NCBI GenBank assembly: GCA_964393835.1
Contig: CAYMUN010000014.1
Span: 1 to 19,950, forward strand
From: CAYMUN01 sp964393835
Lineage (GTDB): Bacteria > Patescibacteriota > Saccharimonadia > Saccharimonadales > UBA4665
DNA: 19,950 nucleotides
Direction: 5' to 3'
Part shown: positions 13,130-19,882 of the stretch, one piece after another
Layout: every line of letters starts with the position of its first letter
How positions within the stretch are numbered: the stretch's first letter is position 1
Notes under the pieces: model-generated
Database searches by the model: none
What the model saw: only the letters and a program-made list of their open reading frames with translations
Told to the model about the DNA's origin: nothing
Translations under genes and position numbers: made by a program

Positions 13130-14095
13130 ATGGCAAAGAGCAAAGCAGAGCTTTTAGAAGAAGCAAAAGGATCAGGTTTAGAAGTTACTGCTAAGAATAC
13201 CGTGGCAGAGATTCAGGCTGCGATCGAGGAAAATGACATCGATAGCGGTCTAGAAACTAGCGAGGAACCAAAACTAGCCAAGGCCGGCAAGCGTAGCGCC
13301 AAGGCCTTAGAGGAAGCATCCGCCAAGCAGGCCAAAGAAGAGCGTAAAGCCAGCGGCGAGACCGCTGAAATCAAACCCAAGGCGCCAGTTACGCCTACTC
13401 GTTCGCGTTTAGAGCGTCGTGGTAAGCATTTCCGCAAGAATGCCGAGCAGATTGAAAAGGGCAAGCTATATGGGCTTGACCAAGCAGTAAGCTTGGCTCA
13501 AAAGACCAGCCACGTCAAATTTGATGCAACTGTCGAGCTGCACATTAACTTGGGCGTTGACCCCCGCCATGCCGACCAAAACATTCGTGACAGCTTAGTG
13601 CTGCCTAATGGCACAGGTAAAACTGTGCGGGTGGCGGTATTGACCGACGATGCTGCCGGAGCTAAAAAGGCTGGTGCCGACTTGGCTGGCACTGACGAAT
13701 TGCTGGCTGAGCTCGAAAAGGGCCTCATGAATTTTGACGTTTTGATTGCTACGCCAGCACTGATGGCAAAGCTGGGCAAATACGCCCGTGCCTTAGGCCC
13801 CCGTGGTCTGATGCCGAACCCAAAGAGCGGCACTGTCACCAATGACGTCAACAAGGCCGTATCTGAAGCCAAGGCGGGTCGAGTCGAGTACCGCGTTGAT
13901 TCAACCGGTATTGTCCACCTCGGCGTCGGTAAAGTCAGCTTTAGTGCTCCGCACTTGGCCCAAAACATCCAAGCCGTGATTACCAGCATCAAAGCCAACA
14001 AGCCGCAGAGCTTCAAGGGCAACTATTTCAAGGCAATCTATCTGACAACCAGTATGGGCCCGTCGATTGCGGTTGACCTGGCAGTGGCCGCTTAA
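13130..14095 (+). CDS. rplA: Large ribosomal subunit protein uL1 with N-terminal HeH/SAP-like extension
   Basis: This 321-residue protein is about 90 residues longer than a typical L1 (about 230). The L1 part (about 90-321) includes LDQAVSLAQ, VELHINLGVDPRHADQNIR, a GTGKTVRVAV stretch, ARALGPRGLMPNPKSGTVT and KANKPQSFKGNYFKAIYLTTSMGP, so both L1 domains are complete. The extra N-terminus begins with a SKAELLEEAKGSGLEVTAK stretch, then AEIQAAIEE, the pattern of a small HeH/SAP-type helix-extended loop-helix motif, joined by a linker rich in K, A and E. ATG 13130 is chosen because AAAGGATG lies at the right distance; the ATG at 13121 abuts the AAAGG. L1 binds the mobile stalk of 23S rRNA. Confidence 0.95.
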   Translation: MAKSKAELLEEAKGSGLEVTAKNTVAEIQAAIEENDIDSGLETSEEPKLAKAGKRSAKALEEASAKQAKEERKASGETAEIKPKAPVTPTRSRLERRGKHFRKNAEQIEKGKLYGLDQAVSLAQKTSHVKFDATVELHINLGVDPRHADQNIRDSLVLPNGTGKTVRVAVLTDDAAGAKKAGADLAGTDELLAELEKGLMNFDVLIATPALMAKLGKYARALGPRGLMPNPKSGTVTNDVNKAVSEAKAGRVEYRVDSTGIVHLGVGKVSFSAPHLAQNIQAVITSIKANKPQSFKGNYFKAIYLTTSMGPSIAVDLAVAA

Positions 14096-14096
14096 G

Positions 14097-14112
14097 CATA
14101 CTATCCAGTATG
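14097..14112 (+). promoter_or_regulatory. Small hairpin covering the tmk start codon
   Basis: CATACT (14097-14102) and AGTATG (14107-14112) form a perfect 6-bp stem with loop ATCC; the ATG itself is in the 3' arm. No Shine-Dalgarno precedes this start. The stretch also contains -10-like TACTAT (14099-14104), so a leaderless start is an alternative. Confidence 0.3.
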
Positions 14113-14766
14113 ATTCCACAGTCCCAGCCGTTACCAGACGGTCTGGTTATACTATTTGAGGGCATTGACGGGGTGGGCAAGACCACCCAAGTTAATTTGG
14201 CACGTCAAGCACTCGAGGCTGCCGGCTGGCCGGTGCTTAGCACTCGCAATTTAGGCGGTACGCCGATTGGCGAAGCCCTCCGGCGAGTCATGCTTTCACC
14301 CCTGCCGCGCCCGGCGTTAACTGACCTGCACATTTCGGTAGCGATCCAGGAGGCCCTGGTGGACGAGATTGAGACTGCCCGGCAAGACGGTAGAATTATT
14401 TTGATGGATCGGGGCCCGTTGTCGCTCGGCGCCTACCAGGTATACGGCACCGGGATTGACCAAGCGGTCGGCTGGCAATACGTCCAAAACGGCATGTCTC
14501 GTCTCAGGCCAGAGCTCAGTATTGTCTATACGGCGGAGGTGGAGCGGGCCGTAAAACGGGCGCGTCGACACTCCAGGCAACCGGATTACTTTGAGAGCCA
14601 GCCATTCAGTTATTTTGAACGCGTGGCCAGTGGCTACCAGGCGGCTGCCAAACGCTACCCAGTGGAAATAATTGCGGCCGACGGAGAGATTAGCGATATT
14701 CAGCAACAAACTATCCGACTAATCAGTGAAGCTGTCCAGGCTAAGCTTAAGCAGAATCAGATATAA
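14110..14766 (+). CDS. tmk: Thymidylate kinase (dTMP kinase) family protein
   Basis: This 218-residue protein has the P-loop in FEGIDGVGKTT (about 16-26), the second-substrate region beginning TRNLGGTPIGEALRRVML (about 44-61), and LMDRGPLSLGAYQVYG (about 98-113), where DRG replaces the usual DRY/DRF. A lid-like basic stretch RARRHSRQPDYFE is at about 155-167. It should convert dTMP to dTDP in the cytoplasm; a related nucleoside monophosphate kinase is the alternative. Thymidylate kinases are normally about 205-215 residues. It starts 14 nt after rplA. A second, clearer thymidylate kinase domain is encoded 1.5 kb downstream in the fusion gene, so one of the two may have a different substrate. 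Confidence 0.85.
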   Translation: MIPQSQPLPDGLVILFEGIDGVGKTTQVNLARQALEAAGWPVLSTRNLGGTPIGEALRRVMLSPLPRPALTDLHISVAIQEALVDEIETARQDGRIILMDRGPLSLGAYQVYGTGIDQAVGWQYVQNGMSRLRPELSIVYTAEVERAVKRARRHSRQPDYFESQPFSYFERVASGYQAAAKRYPVEIIAADGEISDIQQQTIRLISEAVQAKLKQNQI

Positions 14767-14802
14767 ACACCTATTTGCGTAAAAATCACATTATTATTAT
14801 GC

Positions 14803-14832
14803 TTGCCTTATCTGGGGGGCCGGGGCTACAAT
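14803..14832 (+). promoter_or_regulatory. Candidate promoter of dcd and the Tmk-ThyX fusion gene
   Basis: TTGCCT (14803-14808, 4 of 6) and TACAAT (14827-14832, 5 of 6) are 18 nt apart. The start would be near 14839, leaving a short leader that carries the AAGGGAG ribosome binding site. Confidence 0.5.
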
Positions 14833-14857
14833 ATTAAGATTAGTTAAGGGAGATCAG

Positions 14858-15571
14858 GTGTCAGTTTATAGTAATATTCAGATCCGACAAGCGCTCCAAG
14901 ACGGGCATATTGTCTGCCATCCCTTTAACCCCAAGCATATCGCCCATGCCAGTATGGATGTCACGCTGGGCCACTACTATTACCGCATCGAAAAGATGAA
15001 CGAGCGGACAATCTATAACCCCTTTGATAAAGAAGACGTCGAGCGTTACTTTGACGGCCCGTACAAAGCTCTGCCTCATGGAGAATGGTGCGCCCTCAAT
15101 GGTTTTAAGCCCTTGACTAACATACCGCTCGATCACCCGGTCATCAGTCTCAAGCCGCGGGAGCGCATCCTGGCGCATACCCATGAATTTTTCGGCATCA
15201 AACCGCCGGGTGCCTACGAAGTAAAGTCTCGTTCCAGTTGGGGCCGCAATGGCGTGGCTGTCTGCTTTGACGCCGGCTGGGTTGATCCCGGCTATATAAA
15301 CCGCCTGACCCTCGAGATCTATAACCTCAATGAGCGTGAAACCGTGTTATTGCCCGTGGGCGAGCGTATCGCCCAGGCTGTCTTTATGACCACTGGCGAG
15401 GTTGATGGCAATTATGGCAAGGGCAGGGACGACGGCTTTAGTGGTAAATACCAACAGGGTACTGACCTGGAGACAATCATCAAGACCTGGTCACCCGACA
15501 TGCTGTTGCCAAAGGCCTACAAAGATACCCGAAGTATGCCCCAAAAAATCGAGGGACTCCCCTATGACTAG
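14858..15571 (+). CDS. dcd: dCTP deaminase
   Basis: This 237-residue protein belongs to the dCTP deaminase/dUTPase fold family. The active-site block RSSWGRNG (125-132) then WVDPGYINRLTLEIYN (141-156) aligns with E. coli Dcd: S126 with S111, R130 with R115, and E153 with the catalytic E138, at identical spacing. The substrate-covering tail GKYQQGTDLE (196-205) is also present. It converts dCTP to dUTP, or to dUMP if bifunctional as in some relatives; sequence alone does not decide. It is about 40 residues longer than the E. coli enzyme (193), mostly as an insertion around 45-80 and a C-terminal tail. It starts with GTG after AAGGGAG. The fusion gene begins 9 nt after its stop, so the two form a unit supplying dUMP and then dTDP. 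Confidence 0.93.
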   Translation: MSVYSNIQIRQALQDGHIVCHPFNPKHIAHASMDVTLGHYYYRIEKMNERTIYNPFDKEDVERYFDGPYKALPHGEWCALNGFKPLTNIPLDHPVISLKPRERILAHTHEFFGIKPPGAYEVKSRSSWGRNGVAVCFDAGWVDPGYINRLTLEIYNLNERETVLLPVGERIAQAVFMTTGEVDGNYGKGRDDGFSGKYQQGTDLETIIKTWSPDMLLPKAYKDTRSMPQKIEGLPYD

Positions 15572-15580
15572 GAGCCGCAA

Positions 15581-17599
15581 GTGACTCGTGGAAAATATAT
15601 TGTTTTAGAGGGCCCCGAGGGCGTCGGCAAGACTACCCAATTACTTGAGCTGGCCCGACGCCTGCAAGCGGCTGGTTTACCGGTGCGCACTTTGCGGGAG
15701 CCGGATAGCCAAAGCGACCTTACCGCTCGTGCTATCCGTCAACTAACCCAAGATCCACGATATCCTATGAATACCCGGACTGAAGTCCTCTTGTACAATG
15801 CTGCCCGGGCCCAGAGTCTAGAGGTGATCAAGCAAAGCATTGAGCACGGCGTCATTTGCCTGGTGGATCGTAATTACCTGACTACTTTGGCTATCCAATA
15901 TTACGGACGCGGTGACGTGCCGGACTATGAGACGATCAATAACATCATCAAATTCGCGGTCGGTGGCATGGAGCCCGACCTGTGTATCTTATTGGATGCG
16001 CCGGTAGCGACACTGCGGCAGCGGCTTGGCAATCGCTATAACGGCGAGCGCTTTGACAATCTTGATGATGCTTTTTTGGAGCGAGTACGCGCCGGTTATT
16101 TATGGGAGGCCCACCAACGCCAGCTACCAATAGTCTATGCTACCGATGATACCCAGACTGTCGCTGATACTATCTGGAAGCTGGTCTCCATCGAGCTCTC
16201 AGCTCGCTCCGGCAGCCAGCCAGCTACTACCAGTGCTCCGACCTCTGTCAAGGAAATTATTGAGCAAAAGCAAATGCCAGTCCAACCAGTCGAGCCGGAA
16301 GTAAAAACCGATCCGGCTGCTGCCCCGGCCGTTACTGACGAAGAATCGGTACAGCTGCCGGCTGATATTATCCAACTGAGTGTCGAGGGAATTTCATACT
16401 TATTAGCCCCGAAATTTATGAGCCCCAAAGTCGCCGGCACGTTCGGTGAAGCCCTTCGCGCGGTTGACCTCCGGGAGGACGAAACCGCCCCTAAAAATCA
16501 CTACTACACGCCGCCAAGCTTAAAACCAGTGGTTAAAAAACAGTATCAGCAGGGCATGGATATGCTGTTTGCGGCTTACAAAGTCATGCTGGAGCGCCTG
16601 ACCGAGCAATTATTTGCTAACTCCCAGGCTACTGACAAAGAGCGGGGGTCTGAGGCCTGGCAAGTAGCTACCAGCTCCCTGGCCAGTGACACATTACGCG
16701 GCGTACTACCGCTAAGCAGCACTTCGGCAGTTAGTTTGACGATCAGTCGCGAAAACTTACAAAACTTAATCATCGAGCTAATGGGCGAAGAGCTACCAGA
16801 GGCCCGTACTCTCGGCGAAAGCCTCCAGCAACATGGTCACGAAAACGTACCTATGATGCTGGAAGACGGCAATACTCCCGACGGCAACGGTTCGGTGGCA
16901 ACCTATCGCCGCCAGACAGCCGCCACATTAAAGGCTTTGGCCCGGCAGCGCCTGGCTGATAACTATGCTACGGCTACCGACACCATTAGCCTGGTGGACT
17001 TTTGGCCTAAAAACGAGCTACTACTGGTGCCGGACATGCTGTATGAGTTCAGTAATCTAGCTCTCGAGCAACTACAAGCTGAAATCAGCGGCTGGCCGTA
17101 CGAGGATAAAACCGCGATATTTAAAGCGTATATCGGGCGACGACGTAGTTTGCGGCATCGACCCGGCCAGGCCCTGGAAAAGTCTCACTACAGCTGGGAC
17201 TTAGTCAGTGATTACGGCAGTTTTTTAGATATTCAGCAGTATTTGATGGGCGATGATTTAAGCTGGCAAGAATCAACCCCGCGCTATGGCTACGCTATAC
17301 CGAAGCTGGTCGAGGAGGCTGGCCTGACCGAGCAGTACGAGGCTTGTTTTGAAACCAGCCTAAAGCTACACAGCTATCTCCAGCAATCCGGCCACCCTCT
17401 AGAAGCGCAATATGTCACGCTCATGGGCCACAAGTTACGCTGGAAAACTACCTTTAACGCCCGCGAAGCCTTCCGGGTGCTAGAAACGCCTTATATTCAG
17501 CCCGCGACACTGGACTTAGCCGCTAAAATGCACGAAAAAATAGCTGAAGTTCACCCCCTGACGGCTGACTCTATCAGCTTCGCCACTCCTGATAAATAA
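15581..17599 (+). CDS. Thymidylate kinase - ThyX-like (flavin-dependent thymidylate synthase family) fusion
   Basis: This 672-residue protein joins two enzymes. Residues 1-205 are a thymidylate kinase: Walker A GPEGVGKTT (11-19), REPDS (39-43), VDRNYLTTLAIQYYG (95-109) and a lid region NRYNGERFDN (151-160). Residues 206-258 are a linker rich in P, A, T and E. Residues 260-672 resemble the two-module ThyX-family proteins: a first module with LRGVLPLSSTSAVSLTISRENL (372-393), and a second with LRHRPGQALEKSHYSWD (524-540), DYGSF and TPRYGY, AQYVTLMGHKLRWKTTFNARE (609-629). The RHRx7S signature of ThyX is matched at R525-S535. ThyX makes dTMP from dUMP with FAD, NADPH and methylene-tetrahydrofolate; the kinase then makes dTDP. 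GTG start with AGGAG 7 nt upstream. Whether the ThyX part is active is unknown. Confidence 0.85.
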   Translation: MTRGKYIVLEGPEGVGKTTQLLELARRLQAAGLPVRTLREPDSQSDLTARAIRQLTQDPRYPMNTRTEVLLYNAARAQSLEVIKQSIEHGVICLVDRNYLTTLAIQYYGRGDVPDYETINNIIKFAVGGMEPDLCILLDAPVATLRQRLGNRYNGERFDNLDDAFLERVRAGYLWEAHQRQLPIVYATDDTQTVADTIWKLVSIELSARSGSQPATTSAPTSVKEIIEQKQMPVQPVEPEVKTDPAAAPAVTDEESVQLPADIIQLSVEGISYLLAPKFMSPKVAGTFGEALRAVDLREDETAPKNHYYTPPSLKPVVKKQYQQGMDMLFAAYKVMLERLTEQLFANSQATDKERGSEAWQVATSSLASDTLRGVLPLSSTSAVSLTISRENLQNLIIELMGEELPEARTLGESLQQHGHENVPMMLEDGNTPDGNGSVATYRRQTAATLKALARQRLADNYATATDTISLVDFWPKNELLLVPDMLYEFSNLALEQLQAEISGWPYEDKTAIFKAYIGRRRSLRHRPGQALEKSHYSWDLVSDYGSFLDIQQYLMGDDLSWQESTPRYGYAIPKLVEEAGLTEQYEACFETSLKLHSYLQQSGHPLEAQYVTLMGHKLRWKTTFNAREAFRVLETPYIQPATLDLAAKMHEKIAEVHPLTADSISFATPDK

Positions 17600-17601
17600 A
17601 T

Positions 17602-18291
17602 TTATAATGACGGCGCTTCAAAGACAGCCCGCTGGACTACCGGATAAAGCGTTTCCTGCTGATGAAGCTCTAACGGCACTGTCGAGACATGTAAGCCGTC
17701 CAGAGCAAATCTGGTGGCTAAGTGGCCCACGATACCTTGATCTCCATGGTGGGTGGTGTGATAATCAGGATGTGTTAGCAGATCACTTTGTCTGCCTTTA
17801 CCCAAAAATATCACGGGTGGCTCTTGGGCTGACGCTTGACCGGCCGCTTCTTGGGATCTAATCAGTTCATAGAGTGGATCATGTATGCTCGGTGAGCCAC
17901 TACCTATGGGGTTATTAAATATCGTCGCCTCGACTACAACAACGCCTGCACTTTTGGCTCGTTCACGGAACCGTCCCAAATCGGTGGCAGTATCTTGGGT
18001 GTCTTCGGGTAATCTAGTCGTAAGATCTTCGCCCTGTACGCTGCCCCACGCTACTAGAGGTAGAACGTTACGCGTGCCAATTTGCCGTTGTAAGGCCGCG
18101 ACAAAGCGCTCCGGGGAAGTATCATTAACGGCTATCACGCCAGCATTTCCAAAACGCTTTGCAAATGAGAGAATAGGCCCCAGTTGTCCAGCCAGAGCTA
18201 ACTCAGCTCGAGTCTGGTACCGTGCTTCACGAGTCCTTACGCTCTCCGGGTAGTTTCGAGGATGAAAGTTTCTGCCCTTTTTAAATGTCAT
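17602..18291 (-). CDS. Unrecognised 229-residue soluble protein
   Basis: No family was recognised. The protein looks like a real alpha/beta globular protein: predicted strand-helix units such as NAGVIAVNDTSPERFVAAL, AGVVVVEATIFNNP and PVIFLGKGRQSDLL, with a histidine-rich stretch HPDYHTTHHGDQ (about 180-191). The N-terminus is basic (MTFKKGRNFHPRNYPE). It has no membrane segment or signal peptide. ATG 18291 is chosen over an upstream GTG at 18315; a weak AAAGAG lies about 9 nt upstream. Its stop is 2 nt from that of the convergent fusion gene. The alternation of hydrophobic strands and conserved-looking loops supports coding, but function is unknown. Confidence 0.65.
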   Translation of the reverse strand: MTFKKGRNFHPRNYPESVRTREARYQTRAELALAGQLGPILSFAKRFGNAGVIAVNDTSPERFVAALQRQIGTRNVLPLVAWGSVQGEDLTTRLPEDTQDTATDLGRFRERAKSAGVVVVEATIFNNPIGSGSPSIHDPLYELIRSQEAAGQASAQEPPVIFLGKGRQSDLLTHPDYHTTHHGDQGIVGHLATRFALDGLHVSTVPLELHQQETLYPVVQRAVFEAPSL

Positions 18292-18348
18292 AATAATTAC
18301 TCTTTCGTACCACACATTTTTCTTAAGACGAACTTACCGATCTTAAGT

Positions 18349-18365
18349 AAATTGTATTACAATTT
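18349..18365. promoter_or_regulatory. 17-bp palindrome, candidate operator
   Basis: AAATTGTATTACAATTT is a perfect 8-bp inverted repeat around a single central base. It lies in the divergent region between the 17602-18291 gene and the small ORF at 18403. Its minus strand contains a -10-like TACAAT. The size and symmetry suit a dimeric repressor. Confidence 0.4.
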
Positions 18366-18389
18366 GTTAAGTTCTGTAAAAACCAACAC

Positions 18390-18395
18390 TATTAT
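18390..18395 (+). promoter_or_regulatory. -10 box before the 43-codon ORF (leaderless type)
   Basis: TATTAT (18390-18395, 5 of 6) ends 7 nt before ATG 18403. There is no TG extension and only a weak -35 (TTAAGT at 18367-18372). Confidence 0.3.
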
Positions 18396-18402
18396 ATTAT
18401 AC

Positions 18403-18534
18403 ATGAGTACGATCGATCTGTCAAGACCCTCACTTCCGCTTGCGCTTGACATGGCACGAATCGAGTGCAAATATGTAGGTATGAGCAAACAAATTATGCT
18501 TGAGGTATTGATTCTCACCGTGTCCAGCGGGTAA
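18403..18534 (+). CDS. Possible small protein, 43 residues, unrecognised
   Basis: The ORF reads MSTIDLSRPSLPLALDMARI, ECKYVGMSKQ, IMLEVLILTVSSG. It lies between a -10 box 7 nt upstream and a good intrinsic terminator 30 nt downstream, so it could be a complete small transcription unit. It has no Shine-Dalgarno. No family was recognised; a non-coding RNA from the same unit is the alternative. Confidence 0.35.
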   Translation: MSTIDLSRPSLPLALDMARIECKYVGMSKQIMLEVLILTVSSG

Positions 18535-18564
18535 GTTTTTTGCAATCATAAAATCAGCAATCAG

Positions 18565-18589
18565 CTCCCGCCAATCAGCGGGAGTTTTT
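18565..18589 (+). terminator. Rho-independent terminator between small ORFs
   Basis: CTCCCGC (18565-18571) and GCGGGAG (18578-18584) form a perfect 7-bp stem with a 6-nt loop, followed by TTTTT (18585-18589). It ends 19 nt before ATG 18609, so it either ends the small upstream unit or acts as an attenuator of the next gene. Confidence 0.75.
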
Positions 18590-18608
18590 AATTTATAAGG
18601 AGCATGAT

Positions 18609-18938
18609 ATGGCAAACAAGATATTGCAAGCAACAAGACGGCGGCGCGAAGATTTTAAGAGAGCCTATGGCGGGCGCGAGGAGGCAGCCCGGCCATACAC
18701 TCCGGATGAAAGTAGTAAGGGGAGCGGCCTGAAGCTCGCCGTAGAGGTGGCGGCGGCTAGGGGAGTCAGGGTGATGGTACTGAGTCCGTACACCGGCAAA
18801 CTAATCGTGGGCACGGAGTTTGAAGCGCATATGCAAGATCCTTACCATGCACCGCAAACGGACGTAATGGAAGCCACTGCAGCCGGACAATTTTCTGAAC
18901 CCCAAGTAGCAGTAGAGCGAGCTGTCGCGCTCGTGTAA
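18609..18938 (+). CDS. Unrecognised 109-residue protein
   Basis: The N-terminus is strongly basic and helical (MANKILQATRRRREDFKRAY), followed by a polar linker (GGREEAARPYTPDESSKGSG) and a small alpha/beta-looking part: LKLAVEVAAARGVRVMVLSP, YTGKLIVGTEFEAH, and a C-terminal helix PQVAVERAVALV. The basic start could bind nucleic acid; this is inference. It has a strong AAGGAG ribosome binding site 6 nt before ATG. No promoter is visible between the terminator at 18565-18589 and the start, so it depends on readthrough or on a promoter upstream. The next small gene starts 15 nt after its stop. No family was recognised. Confidence 0.6.
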   Translation: MANKILQATRRRREDFKRAYGGREEAARPYTPDESSKGSGLKLAVEVAAARGVRVMVLSPYTGKLIVGTEFEAHMQDPYHAPQTDVMEATAAGQFSEPQVAVERAVALV

Positions 18939-18953
18939 CCTTGAGGAAATAAC

Positions 18954-19148
18954 ATGCCCGAACAACTTCAAAGCACACAGCCAATCATCTCAGCTCGTAC
19001 TACGGTAGGAGTACCCAACGCTAATTACGTGGAATCCCGCCGCCAAGAGATGATAGATGTCACCAGGCGTGTCGAGGGGCTCCCTGCCTGCATCAAGGCC
19101 GGTTGGCTGCGGCACCTTGGCGTTTTGGAGTCGCCGATCCCCGACTAA
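18954..19148 (+). CDS. Unrecognised 64-residue protein
   Basis: The protein reads MPEQLQSTQPIISARTTVGV, then PNANYVESRRQEMIDVTRRV and EGLPACIKAGWLRHLGVL, and ends ESPIPD. A helix (YVESRRQEMIDVTRRVEGL) is likely. There is no signal peptide or membrane span. TTGAGGAAA (18941-18949) gives a good ribosome binding site, which supports translation and co-expression with the 18609 gene 15 nt upstream. It ends 39 nt before the rplJ promoter's -10 box. No family was recognised. Confidence 0.55.
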   Translation: MPEQLQSTQPIISARTTVGVPNANYVESRRQEMIDVTRRVEGLPACIKAGWLRHLGVLESPIPD

Positions 19149-19164
19149 AAAGCCGTCCCATAGC

Positions 19165-19192
19165 TTGCAAAGCTGCTAAAAATACGTATAAT
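19165..19192 (+). promoter_or_regulatory. Promoter of the rplJ-rplL operon
   Basis: TTGCAA (19165-19170, 4 of 6) and a perfect TATAAT (19187-19192) are 16 nt apart. A small inverted repeat (AGCTTgcaAAGCT, 19162-19174) covers the -35. The start would be near 19199, giving a leader of about 133 nt. Confidence 0.7.
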
Positions 19193-19198
19193 ACTACC

Positions 19199-19331
19199 TA
19201 AGTTGCCAGAGACAGCGACGGGCTGCAAAGCCTTGATAAGGTCGCCGAGGTACAAACTCTTTTAGCGTTTGGCAACGACAGCAGAACTCAGGTCGATACT
19301 TCTGCCTAAACTAACATCATTGGAGAAATGC
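19199..19331 (+). promoter_or_regulatory. rplJ leader, L10-type autoregulatory RNA
   Basis: The leader folds as nested helices: AGAG (19208-19211) with CTCT (19257-19260), GCGAC (19215-19219) with GTCGC (19241-19245), and GGCT (19221-19224) with AGCC (19229-19232). The GGTCGCCGAGGTAC stretch (19240-19253) resembles the conserved 3' part of the bacterial L10 leader, where the L10-L7/L12 complex binds to repress its own operon. The position right before rplJ agrees. Family assignment is by eye. Confidence 0.6.
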
Positions 19332-19856
19332 ATGGCATTAACCAAAAATGAGAAGCAAGATGTCGTCAAAGAAGTAAGCCAATTGCTGGCTGATTCTAAG
19401 ATGACGGTTATCGCCCAGTACCAAGGCACCACGGTCAAAGCCCTCCAAGGTTTGCGGCGTGATGCTAAGGCTAATGGCACTAAAGTCAAAGTGGTCAAAA
19501 ACCGCCTGGTCATCCAGGCTGTCAAAGCCACCGACAATGTCAAAGACGCTGATACCAGTGCCCTAACCGGCATGTTGCTCTACGCTTTTAACAGCCAGGA
19601 TGAAGTAGCGCCGGCCCAGAGCCTGCATACCTTTGCCAAGACGAACCCCACCTTACAATTCGTGGGTGCCATCACGGCTGACGGCAAATTCATCAGTAGC
19701 GACGAAGTCAAAGCCCTGGCTGTCCTGCCAGGCAAAAACCAGCTGATCGCCGGTTTGATCAACACCCTCAACGCGCCAATTATGGGCGTCATGAGCGGCC
19801 TCCAGGGCAACCTGCATGGCTTACTGCAAGGCTTAGAAGCCAAAGCGGCCAATTAA
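19332..19856 (+). CDS. rplJ: Large ribosomal subunit protein uL10
   Basis: This 174-residue protein of normal length anchors L7/L12 dimers to the ribosome stalk. Family features are MALTKNEKQDVVKEVSQLL (start), MTVIAQYQGTTVKALQGLRRD with AKANGTKVKVVKNRLVIQAV (about 23-62), GMLLYAF, and the C-terminal helix AGLINTLNAPIMGVMSGLQG followed by a short tail for L7/L12 binding. ATG 19332 is chosen: GGAGAAAT precedes it at the right distance and homology starts there; the in-frame extension to 19269 lies within the leader RNA. rplL follows 26 nt downstream. Confidence 0.96.
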   Translation: MALTKNEKQDVVKEVSQLLADSKMTVIAQYQGTTVKALQGLRRDAKANGTKVKVVKNRLVIQAVKATDNVKDADTSALTGMLLYAFNSQDEVAPAQSLHTFAKTNPTLQFVGAITADGKFISSDEVKALAVLPGKNQLIAGLINTLNAPIMGVMSGLQGNLHGLLQGLEAKAAN

Positions 19857-19882
19857 TTTAAAGAATATAAGGAATAATTACC

